Source: Brevibacterium rongguiense
GTDB lineage: Bacteria; Actinomycetota; Actinomycetes; Actinomycetales; Brevibacteriaceae
Reading direction: 5' to 3'
NCBI RefSeq assembly: GCF_009857845.1
Contig: NZ_WWEQ01000010.1
Span: 1-64,000, forward strand
DNA length: 64,000 nucleotides
Shown: positions 18,191-25,455 of the stretch, in pieces
How the letters are laid out: every line of letters starts with the position of its first letter
Position numbering within the stretch: position 1 is the first letter of the stretch
Notes under the pieces: generated by a model
The model's database searches: none
The model's input: only the letters and a program-made list of their open reading frames with translations
What the model was told of the DNA's origin: nothing
Position numbers and translations under genes: made by a program

Positions 18191-18580
18191 TTAGGCCAGA
18201 TAGACCTTTCGCAGGCGCTCCGTGACCGTCAAGCGGGTGCGCGCGCCCGCGGCCAGGCGCACGATGCTGCCCGGGCCCACCTCGATGCTGCGGTCCTCGT
18301 CGAGGAAGTCGATGACCGCCCGGCCCACGACGACGATGAAGACCTCATCGGCTTCGACATCCGTGGCCGTGCCCTCCGTCATCTCCCAGACGCCCAGCTG
18401 CGCGCCGCGGAATGAGCCGAGCTCACCGGCGCCCGCCTCCGGGTGACCTGCCACGGTCTGCTCCTGCGGAAGCGGCTCGAGCAGCACCTCGACCGCGGTG
18501 GCCTCGATGGCCCCGTTGACCGGCAGTGCCCCCGCCGGCAGGTGCGCTGCCCCGGCTGCTTCCATGCGCTCATCGTCCAT
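18191..18580 (-). CDS. Small cupin-domain protein (Cupin_3/DUF861-like)
   Basis: 129 residues. After a 20-residue Ala-rich start, one cupin fold is visible (GVWEMTEGTATDVEADEVFIVVVG...VGPGSIVRLAAG) typical of Cupin_3. Metal-ligand His residues of classical cupins are largely absent, as in many members, so a binding or sensing role is as likely as catalysis. ATG 18580 follows GAGGAG; a second ATG 15 bases downstream is possible. It stands alone between a convergent membrane protein and a long non-coding stretch. Confidence 0.72.
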   Translation of the reverse strand: MDDERMEAAGAAHLPAGALPVNGAIEATAVEVLLEPLPQEQTVAGHPEAGAGELGSFRGAQLGVWEMTEGTATDVEADEVFIVVVGRAVIDFLDEDRSIEVGPGSIVRLAAGARTRLTVTERLRKVYLA

Positions 18581-19033
18581 GTCCGTCTCCTCGCTCCTGC
18601 GCTCGGCCCACGCCGAGGCGGCCGTCGTCGCTGCTCTGCGCGGTGAGGCCCGCCCCGTGCGGAGCGGCCCGCGCTGTCTGCTGCGCACACCGTGTGGCTG
18701 GGGTTCGCACCGCTGGGCCTGGTTCGCTGTGCCCGGCACCGGCCGCGGTGCGCACTGCGGACCCGGCCGGCCCGCACCCTGCCATTGTCCCCGACCCCGG
18801 TGCCGAGCACGGCACCCACGCCGGGGGCACATCCGAATGGCACCAGCGCACTCGCAGCGGGCAGCGTGACCGTACCCGTCAGTGTGGCCGCACCGAGCCA
18901 GTGTGACCGCACCGAGCCAGGGCGCCCGCACCGGGCAGCGTGCGCGCACCGGGCCGGCGCACCAGCGCCGCTCGGTGCGGCCAGCTCGCGGCGGTTCAGG
19001 AGGCGCCAAGCACGGCTGGCTAAGATCGCGCAC
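18581..19033. other. 453-base non-coding gap between divergent genes
   Basis: I see no convincing gene on either strand. The right half contains a degenerate tandem repeat listed separately. The cupin and nucleoside hydrolase genes point away from this gap, so both promoters should lie here. Confidence 0.6.
18862..18954. repeat. Five degenerate tandem copies of an 18-19-base unit
   Basis: Units begin near 18862, 18880, 18899, 18918 and 18936 and share the form CAGNGTGNCCGCACCGNGC. The second and third copies differ at one base; the others are more diverged. They end about 80 bases before the nucleoside hydrolase start. They could be mere slippage products or a repeated protein-binding site. 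Confidence 0.8.
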
Positions 19034-20161
19034 ATGCCCACCACTCCCGTCATCCTCGACGTCGACACCGGCATCGACGACGCCCTCGCCCTCATGCTCG
19101 CCGTGCGCCACCCCGCCTTGGACGTGCGGGCCATCACGTGCGTCGCGGGCAACGTCGACCGCGACCAGGTGGTGCGCAACACGCTGGGGATCCTCTCGCT
19201 CGTGGGCGCGCCGGACATCCCGGTGGGCGCCGGGGCGGCCGCACCCCTCGTGCAGGAGCCCCGCCCGGCCGATCACGTCCACGGGGGCGACGGCGTGGGC
19301 GGCGTGGCACTGCCCCAGGACGGCCGCACCGCCGATGGGCGCGGGGCGCTCGAGCTCATGCGCGCAGCCCTGGAGGCGGCGCCGGCGCCCGTCACCCTCA
19401 TCTGCCTGGCCCCGCTGACGAACCTCGCCCTCCTCCTGCGTGCCCACCCGGAGGCGGCCGCGCGGATCGGGCGCATCGTCTGGATGGGCGGGGCGATCGG
19501 GGCGGGCAACGCCACCGCCAGCGCGGAATTCAACGCCTGGCACGACCCGGAGGCCGCCGCGGTCGTCGTGGGCAGCGGCATCCCCCTGCTCATGTACGGC
19601 CTCGAGCCCTTCTACCAGGCCGCGGTGCCCGCCGGCGCCATCGACGAGCTGGCGAGCTCCCCGGATCCCGTGGCCGCCGCGGTGGGCGCCCTGCTGCGCC
19701 GCAGCCAGGAGATGGGCGCGGGCGAGGCGCGCCTGCCGTTCCCGGACGCTGCGACCCTGGGCGACGCCGGGGCCGTTGCGGTGGCCATCGACGAATCCCT
19801 GGCCGCCTGCACGGAGGCGCCCGTGGCCGTCGAGCTGCGCGGCGAGCTCACCCGCGGGCGCACCGTCGTCGACCTGCGCGAGGCGGCCGTCGACCTGCAC
19901 GGCCACGCCCAGGCGCCCCACCGGGCGCCGCTGCGCCACACCACGCCCGGGGCCGCCACGACCGTGGTCACCGGCGTGGACGGCGGGGCCGTGCGCGAGC
20001 TGTTTTTCACCACCGTGCTCGGGCCGCACGCGCCGACCCTCGGCGAAGCGCCCCACGGCACGGCGACTGCGCCCGACACCGCCCGTGAACCGGTCGCAAG
20101 CGCATCGGCGCCCGCCCACACGTCCGCCAGCTCAACGTCGAGCGAAAGGGGGGCCCGCTGA
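19034..20161 (+). CDS. Inosine-uridine preferring nucleoside hydrolase
   Basis: Hydrolyses a ribonucleoside to ribose and free base in the cytosol. It has 375 residues; the family domain covers about 1-315. The calcium-binding N-terminal signature is VILDVDTGIDDALALML with all four Asp. TNLALLL and WMGGAIGAGNATASAEFNAWHDPEAA in the middle are typical, the latter holding further metal and ribose ligands. The last 45 residues are a low-complexity Ala/Thr/Ser tail of unknown use. Its TGA overlaps the next ATG by one base (TGATG), so hydrolase and kinase are translated together: nucleoside to ribose to ribose 5-phosphate. Confidence 0.88.
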   Translation: MPTTPVILDVDTGIDDALALMLAVRHPALDVRAITCVAGNVDRDQVVRNTLGILSLVGAPDIPVGAGAAAPLVQEPRPADHVHGGDGVGGVALPQDGRTADGRGALELMRAALEAAPAPVTLICLAPLTNLALLLRAHPEAAARIGRIVWMGGAIGAGNATASAEFNAWHDPEAAAVVVGSGIPLLMYGLEPFYQAAVPAGAIDELASSPDPVAAAVGALLRRSQEMGAGEARLPFPDAATLGDAGAVAVAIDESLAACTEAPVAVELRGELTRGRTVVDLREAAVDLHGHAQAPHRAPLRHTTPGAATTVVTGVDGGAVRELFFTTVLGPHAPTLGEAPHGTATAPDTAREPVASASAPAHTSASSTSSERGAR

Positions 20162-20970
20162 TGGGCCGCGTCATCGTCCTGGGCTCCCTCAACGTCGACG
20201 TCGTCGTCTCCGTCGACCGCCATCCCAAGGTGGGCGAGACGATCCGCGCCACGAGCATCACCACCATGCCCGGCGGCAAGGGCGCCAACCAGGCCGTCGC
20301 CGCCGCAGCTGCCGGCGCGCAGACGCACATGATCGGCGCGGTGGGCACCGACCCCCATGGGGATCGCTACCTGAGCCACCTGGCCGCCAGCGGCGTGCAG
20401 ACCTCGGCGGTGCGCCGCGCCCAGGAGCCCACCGGCAGCGCCACGATCACCGTGGACTCCGCCGGCCGCAACTCGATCATCATCGACCCGGGCGCCAACG
20501 GCAGCGTGGGCCAGCCCGAGCTCGACGCGCTGGGCGAGCTCCTGGCGCCCGGCGACGTGCTCACGACGATGCTCGAGATCCCGGAGGGCATCGTGGCCGC
20601 CGCCTTCGAGCTCGCGGCCGCGCGGGGGGCCACGAGCGTGCTCAACCCCTCGCCGTGGAGCCCGGGGGCCGCAGACCTGGCAGGAGCCGCGGACCTCGTC
20701 GTCGTCAACACGCTCGAGGCCAACGAGCTGGGCCGCAGCGACGACGCCGTCGTCATGACGTTCGGCGAGCAGGGGGCACTGTGGGCCGGGGTGCACGCCT
20801 CGGCCCCGCGGGTCGAAACGGTCGACACCACGGGCGCCGGGGACACGTTCACCGGTACGCTGTGCGCCCGGCTGGCCCTGGGCGAGCAGCGCGATGCGGC
20901 CCTCCAGGCGGCGGTGCTCGCGGGGGCGGCGGCCGTCACCCGGATCGGCGCGCAGCGGTGGGCTGTGTGA
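20161..20970 (+). CDS. PfkB-family sugar kinase, probable ribokinase
   Basis: Phosphorylates ribose, presumably that released by the nucleoside hydrolase whose stop codon it overlaps. It has 269 residues, somewhat shorter than typical ribokinases (about 300). Signature segments are present: GSLNVDVVVSVDRHPKVGET at the start, PGGKGANQAVAAA near 39-51, and the C-terminal DTTGAGDTFTG near 221, containing the anion hole and catalytic Asp. NPSPW and VVNTLEANELG are also typical of ribokinase. The missing length seems to come from shorter loops in the C-terminal half. Confidence 0.87.
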   Translation: MGRVIVLGSLNVDVVVSVDRHPKVGETIRATSITTMPGGKGANQAVAAAAAGAQTHMIGAVGTDPHGDRYLSHLAASGVQTSAVRRAQEPTGSATITVDSAGRNSIIIDPGANGSVGQPELDALGELLAPGDVLTTMLEIPEGIVAAAFELAAARGATSVLNPSPWSPGAADLAGAADLVVVNTLEANELGRSDDAVVMTFGEQGALWAGVHASAPRVETVDTTGAGDTFTGTLCARLALGEQRDAALQAAVLAGAAAVTRIGAQRWAV

Positions 20971-21003
20971 GCACCGGCTCCGGGCGCGCTACGCTGGGGG
21001 CGG

Positions 21004-21036
21004 CGCCTGTGAACTGTGGGTGAAATCGAGTTGAAT
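21004..21036 (-). promoter_or_regulatory. PHO-box-like triple direct repeat upstream of pit
   Basis: Three 11-base units (21004-21014, 21015-21025, 21026-21036) each carry TGAA at the same place, exactly 11 bases apart. Read on the minus strand they are ATTCA, TTTCACC and GTTCAC units, close to the GTTCACC direct repeats bound by PhoP in actinomycetes. The site lies 56-88 bases upstream of the Pit start. An alternative ATG for pit at 21035 would fall inside it, which supports the later GTG start. Confidence 0.65.
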
Positions 21037-21091
21037 GCTCGCAACAGTCAGCGGGCGCGCAGACCACCGCACCCGCGAGACTAGGCAGCCT

Positions 21092-22387
21092 GTGGAATAC
21101 GTTGTCCTCACCGTCGTGCTCGTCATCGTCCTGGCGCTGTTCTTCGACTTCACGAACGGCTTCCACGACACGGCGAACGCCATGGCGACCCCCATTGCCA
21201 CCGGCGCACTCAAGCCCAAGACGGCCGTCACCCTGGCCGCGGGGCTCAACCTCGTGGGGGCGCTGCTGTCCACCGAGGTCTCCAAGACCGTCTCCGGCGG
21301 CATCATCCGGGAGGACCGGATATCCGGCGGGGTCTTCCCCTCGATCATCTTCGCGGGCCTGATCGGCGCGATCTGCTGGAACATGCTCACCTGGCTGCTC
21401 GGGTTGCCCTCGAGCTCCTCGCACGCGCTGTTCGGCGGACTGATCGGCGCCACGATCGTGGGCATCGGCGCCTCCGCCGTGAACTTCGGCATCGTCGTGT
21501 CCAAGATCATCCTGCCCGCCCTGCTGTCCCCGCTGACCGCGGGGATCATCGCATTCATCGCCACGAAGCTCGCCTACGCGATCACCCGGCGCTACGACAA
21601 GAAGCCCGACGGCCGCGACGGGTTCCGGATGGGCCAGATCCTCACGAGCTCGCTCGTCGCCCTGGCGCACGGCACGAACGACGCCCAGAAGACCATGGGC
21701 GTCATCACGCTCGTCTTCATCGCCGTGGGCTGGCAGTCCGCCGGCCACCACGAGCCGCAGTTCTGGGTGGTCCTCGCCTGTGCCGGGGCGATCGCCCTGG
21801 GCACCTACGTGGGCGGCTGGCGGATCATCCGGACGCTCGGCAAGGGCCTCACCGAGGTCAAGCCGGCCCAGGGATTCTCCGCCGAGACGTCGACCGCCGC
21901 CACGATCCTCGCCTCCTCCGCCCTGGGCTTCGCCCTGTCGACGACACAGGTGGCCTCCGGCTCCGTCATCGGCTCCGGGCTGGGACGGCGCGGCTCCAAG
22001 GTCAACTGGGGCACGGCCGGGCGCATCGTCATCGGCTGGGTGCTCACCCTCCCCGCCGCGGGCATCGTGGGCGCGATCTCCGCCCTCATCGTCGTGTGGC
22101 TGGGCCCCTGGGGCCTGGCGCTCGACGCGGTGGCCGTGGCCGCCGTGGTCTGCGGCCTGTTCGTGCGCTCGCGGCTCAACCAGGTCGACCACACGAACGC
22201 GGTCAGCGATGTCGCGGAGTCCGGCACCGCCGTCGTGCTCGACAGCGACCCGCCGCTCACCCCCCGGCAGGAGCGCGCCCGGCAGCGCCGCAAGCGCGCC
22301 AAGCAGGTGCGCGGGGCCGCGCAGAAGTCCCAGGAGCGCGCCGCGCAGGAGCGCTCCTCCGCCGAGGCGAAGGGAGACCGGCCGTGA
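21092..22387 (+). CDS. pit: PiT family inorganic phosphate transporter
   Basis: Low-affinity phosphate (metal-phosphate) uptake coupled to a cation gradient. 431 residues with about ten membrane helices. Both halves of the PiT signature are visible: FDFTNGFHDTANAMAT near residues 13-28 and LVALAHGTNDAQKTMGV near 190-206. SSSSHALFGGL is the conserved Ser-rich loop. The C-terminus is a 70-residue Arg/Lys/Ala-rich cytoplasmic tail. GTG 21092 puts the start directly before the first helix; the ATG at 21035 overlaps the PHO-box-like repeat. The stop overlaps the next gene by 4 bases. Regulation by phosphate limitation is inferred from the repeat. Confidence 0.88.
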   Translation: MEYVVLTVVLVIVLALFFDFTNGFHDTANAMATPIATGALKPKTAVTLAAGLNLVGALLSTEVSKTVSGGIIREDRISGGVFPSIIFAGLIGAICWNMLTWLLGLPSSSSHALFGGLIGATIVGIGASAVNFGIVVSKIILPALLSPLTAGIIAFIATKLAYAITRRYDKKPDGRDGFRMGQILTSSLVALAHGTNDAQKTMGVITLVFIAVGWQSAGHHEPQFWVVLACAGAIALGTYVGGWRIIRTLGKGLTEVKPAQGFSAETSTAATILASSALGFALSTTQVASGSVIGSGLGRRGSKVNWGTAGRIVIGWVLTLPAAGIVGAISALIVVWLGPWGLALDAVAVAAVVCGLFVRSRLNQVDHTNAVSDVAESGTAVVLDSDPPLTPRQERARQRRKRAKQVRGAAQKSQERAAQERSSAEAKGDRP

Positions 22388-22710
22388 CCATCGACTGGTA
22401 CGCCTTCCTCGTCGTCTTCGTCGTCGCCCTGGTGGGCGCTGGCGTCCTCGTCACGCTCTACGCGCTGGGCCTGCGGCTCCTCGTGGCGGCCGGCCGACCG
22501 CCCGTGGTGCCCCCCGCAGAGTTCCCCGACGCCATCACCGTCCTCACGCCCAAGCAGGCGGCGAAGGCGGAGAAGAAGGCCGCGAAGGCGGCCAAGAAGG
22601 TCGCCTTGTCCCCCGCCCAGCAGACGCTCGTGCTGGCGCTCGCCTACGCGTGCTTCGGGCTGTGCGGGGCATGCGTGCTGGCAGCGGTGGCGCTCCTGGT
22701 CTTCGGGTAG
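22384..22710 (+). CDS. Small membrane protein coupled to the phosphate transporter
   Basis: 108 residues starting at GTG 22384, which overlaps the pit stop by 4 bases (GTGA). One helix at about residues 6-30, a cytoplasmic middle with a Lys/Ala repeat (AAKAEKKAAKAAKK), then a second helix at about 80-107 containing CFGLCGAC. The coupling suggests an accessory or stabilising partner of the transporter. I do not recognise a named family. Confidence 0.65.
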   Translation: MTIDWYAFLVVFVVALVGAGVLVTLYALGLRLLVAAGRPPVVPPAEFPDAITVLTPKQAAKAEKKAAKAAKKVALSPAQQTLVLALAYACFGLCGACVLAAVALLVFG

Positions 22711-22748
22711 CACGGGCCTGCGGACAGCACTGGGCTTCGGGCAGCACG

Positions 22749-22937
22749 GTGGATCCCGCGTTCGAGCGCTGGCGCGCGGCCGGCGGCACCTGGCGGGTGC
22801 TGAATGGCGCTGGCGCGGCCGAGGTGCGGGTCGAGCTGCGCACGTGCGACGGTGGTGAGCCGATGGGCGTCCTTGCGGTCGCCGATGCCGCCACGTGCGC
22901 CTTCCTCGCCGAGCACCCCGAGGGGCCCGCCGACTGA
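22749..22937 (+). CDS. Small hypothetical protein
   Basis: 62 residues from GTG 22749. The composition looks coding: a Trp/Arg-rich start (FERWRAAGGTWRVLN), then VRVELRTCDGGEP and a LAEHPEG end. The pattern W..G..WRVL...V.V.L..CDGGE resembles small conserved actinobacterial proteins that I know only by sight. There is no membrane segment. It may be cotranscribed with the phosphate genes (38-base gap). It has no strong ribosome-binding site, so the call is moderate. Confidence 0.5.
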   Translation: MDPAFERWRAAGGTWRVLNGAGAAEVRVELRTCDGGEPMGVLAVADAATCAFLAEHPEGPAD

Positions 22938-23132
22938 GGTCGTGCAATGCGCGCGGCCGCGAATCGGGGGGACACCAGCCCCCATCCGGCCCACGGACGG
23001 GAGAAGCAGCCCCACCGGGACCAGCAACGCCGGGAACGCTGCGCTGGTGTCTGCTGCGGCGACGCTGTGCCGCGGATTACACTGCGAACTGAACGCCCGT
23101 TCGACAGGCACCCGGACAAAGGAGACGGACGC

Positions 23133-23951
23133 ATGAGCTCCTTCTACAGCCAGCTCGACGACGCGGTGTACGCATCGCACCCGGCCACGGCCGGCCCGTG
23201 GAGTGCGGAAGCGCAGCACGCCGGGCCGCCCTCGGCGCTCCTGGCCCGGGCGATCGAGCGCCACGAGCCGCGCGAGGGCATGCGCCTGGCGGACTTCCGC
23301 GCGGACATCCTGGGCCCCATCCCCGTGGCGCCGCTCGAGGTGAGCGCGCGCACGCTGCGCGGCGGCCGGTCCATGGAGCTCATCGAGGCAACGGCCTCGG
23401 CCGGCGGGCGCCCGGTGCTCGCGGCCCGGGGGTGGCGGATCCTGCGCGCAAGTGCCGACTTTCCGCCCCTGCCGGCCGATGGCGCCGCCGCGGTGGCGGG
23501 ATCGGGTCCCCGGCGCACCGCGTTGGAGCTGCCGCCCGCCTCCGCGACCCTGGAGGGCTCGCTCATCCCCGGCGCGCATGAGGACGGCTACCTCGCCGCC
23601 GTCGAATGGCGCTTCACCACCGGCGGGCCGGGCAGCGGGGGTGTCGCCGAAGTCTGGGGCCGCCAGCTCATCGACCTCGTCGAGGGCGAGGAGCCGGACG
23701 CGTTCCAGCGCGCGCTCGTCCTGGCCGACTCGGCGGGCGGGGTCACGTTCACGCTCGATCCCCGCCGCCACCGCTACATCAACTGCGACATCTCCGTGTC
23801 CCTGCACCGGGACCCGGAGGGCGAGTGGCTGCGCATGAGCGCGGAGTCCATCGCCTCCCCGGGCCACGGTGGCCTGGTCCGCAACGTCCTCGCCGATGGG
23901 CGCGGCGAGGTGGGAATCGGCGTGCAGACGATGGTCGCCCAGGAGCTGTGA
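23133..23951 (+). CDS. Thioesterase family protein (double hotdog, 4HBT_3-like)
   Basis: 272 residues, about the length of a tandem hotdog thioesterase. Near the start SAEAQHAGPPSALLARAIE matches the TesB-like/4HBT_3 pattern of actinobacterial acyl-CoA thioesterases. The C-terminal half keeps ISVSLHRDPEGEWLRMSAES and GLVRNVLADGRGEVG, the second hotdog. Substrate unknown, probably an acyl-CoA. ATG 23133 has AAAGGAG at eight bases. Its stop is only four bases from that of the convergent rhaB, with no room for a terminator between them. Confidence 0.8.
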   Translation: MSSFYSQLDDAVYASHPATAGPWSAEAQHAGPPSALLARAIERHEPREGMRLADFRADILGPIPVAPLEVSARTLRGGRSMELIEATASAGGRPVLAARGWRILRASADFPPLPADGAAAVAGSGPRRTALELPPASATLEGSLIPGAHEDGYLAAVEWRFTTGGPGSGGVAEVWGRQLIDLVEGEEPDAFQRALVLADSAGGVTFTLDPRRHRYINCDISVSLHRDPEGEWLRMSAESIASPGHGGLVRNVLADGRGEVGIGVQTMVAQEL

Positions 23952-23955
23952 GGGC

Positions 23956-25455
23956 TCAGTAGCGCTGGACGGGGGCGGAGGCGCGCACGATCTCCCGGAG
24001 GTCCTCGAGGCTCGCCGCGGGATCGATCGCACCCACCGCCCGGGCCTGGACGAGAAGATTGCCCATGGCCGTCGCCTCGACCGGGCCGGCGATGACGGTG
24101 CGGCCCGTCCGCTGGGCGGTCAGGCGGCACAGCGGCGCGTTCTGCGAACCGCCCCCCACGATGTGGATGACATCCGCGCGCCGGCCGGCAAGCGCCTCGG
24201 CCTGCTCGATGGTCTGCGCATAGGCCGCGGCGAGCGATTCGAGGATGCTGCGGACCACCTCCGGCCGGGTACGGGGCGGTTCGATGCCGCGCTGCGAGCA
24301 CCACTGGGCGATGCGGGCGGGCATATCGCCCGGGGCGACGAATACCTCATCGCCCGCATCGAAGACGGGCACGGGCCGCTCGACGGCCTCGGCGGCGGCC
24401 AGCAGCTCCGCGAGGTCCGAGGCGCGCTCCGAACCGCTGGAACCGCGCTCCCACGTGCGCATCGATTCGCTGAGCAGCCACAGGCCCGAGACGTTCTTGA
24501 GGAATCGCACGCGCCCGTCGACGCCGCCCTCGTTCGTGAAGTTCGCCTCCTGCGCCGCCGTGCTGAGCACCGGTTCGTCCAGCTCGAGTCCCACCAGCGA
24601 CCAGGTGCCACTCGAGATATAGGCGGCGCTGCGCGATTCCATGGGCACGGCGACGACCGCGGATGCGGTGTCGTGTGAGCCCACCGCCGTCACCGGCGTG
24701 CCGGGGGCCCCGATGCGCTCTCCCACCGCGGTGGTCAGCGTGCCAAGCCGCTCACCGGGGGCGATGAGGTCCGGCAGCAGCGCACGCGGATAGCCCAAGC
24801 GCTCGAGCAGCGCGGCATCCCAGGTGCCGCTGCGCACCCCCAGCAGACCGGTGGTGGAGGCGTTGGTCGCCTCCGCGCGGGCCTGCCCCGTCAGCCAGTA
24901 GCCCAGGAGATCCGGGATGAGCAGGAGCCGGTCGGCCAGCTCGAGCCAGCCGCCCTCGGCCTCCAGCGCCAGCTGGAACACGGTGTTGAAGTCCAGGTGC
25001 TGGAGGCCGGAGGCCGAGAACAGCTCCGCCGCGGTCAGCCGCTCGCGCACGAGCTCCACGCCGCGGGCCGTGCGCTCATCGCGGTAGTGGTAGGGCACGC
25101 CGAGCATCCGCCCGGTGCGCAGCAGCGCATAGTCCACAGCCCACGAGTCGATGCCGATCGAATCGAGGCCTCCGGCCTCCGCAGCCGCGGTGCACAGCCC
25201 GTCCTCCACGCTCTGGTAGAGCGCGGTGATGTTCCAGTGCAGGCCCACCCCGCCGTCCTCGGTCAGGCGAACCGGATCGTTTGAGAACCGCGCGATGTGG
25301 CGCATGCGCAGCCGCCCGCCCTCCACGGCGCCCAGGATGACGCGGCCGGACGTCGCGCCCAGGTCCACCGCGGCCAGCCGCGCCCCCGGGCCCGAGGTGC
25401 GGAGCGCCTCGGGTGCGGGAACGGCGCCGTTCGCGCCCGGTGCGGCTGCGCTCAC
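23956..25455 (-). CDS. rhaB: Rhamnulokinase RhaB
   Basis: Phosphorylates L-rhamnulose to L-rhamnulose 1-phosphate with ATP. 499 residues of the FGGY kinase family: LAAVDLGATSGRVILG as phosphate-binding loop near residue 28, GIDSWAVDYALL with the catalytic Asp region, TGSHDTASAV-like VGSHDTASAVVAVP, YISSGTWSLVG, and the adenosine motif HIVGGGSQNAPLC near 430. GTG 25455 overlaps the upstream gene by 4 bases (GTGA); upstream in-frame starts would lie inside that gene. It is last in the rhamnose operon. Confidence 0.92.
   Translation of the reverse strand: MSAAAPGANGAVPAPEALRTSGPGARLAAVDLGATSGRVILGAVEGGRLRMRHIARFSNDPVRLTEDGGVGLHWNITALYQSVEDGLCTAAAEAGGLDSIGIDSWAVDYALLRTGRMLGVPYHYRDERTARGVELVRERLTAAELFSASGLQHLDFNTVFQLALEAEGGWLELADRLLLIPDLLGYWLTGQARAEATNASTTGLLGVRSGTWDAALLERLGYPRALLPDLIAPGERLGTLTTAVGERIGAPGTPVTAVGSHDTASAVVAVPMESRSAAYISSGTWSLVGLELDEPVLSTAAQEANFTNEGGVDGRVRFLKNVSGLWLLSESMRTWERGSSGSERASDLAELLAAAEAVERPVPVFDAGDEVFVAPGDMPARIAQWCSQRGIEPPRTRPEVVRSILESLAAAYAQTIEQAEALAGRRADVIHIVGGGSQNAPLCRLTAQRTGRTVIAGPVEATAMGNLLVQARAVGAIDPAASLEDLREIVRASAPVQRY

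Noticed and set aside
21035-21091. ATG 21035 as the start of the phosphate transporter
   Set aside because: It would add a hydrophilic 19-residue piece and overlaps the PHO-box-like repeat; the GTG at 21092 begins directly at the first helix.
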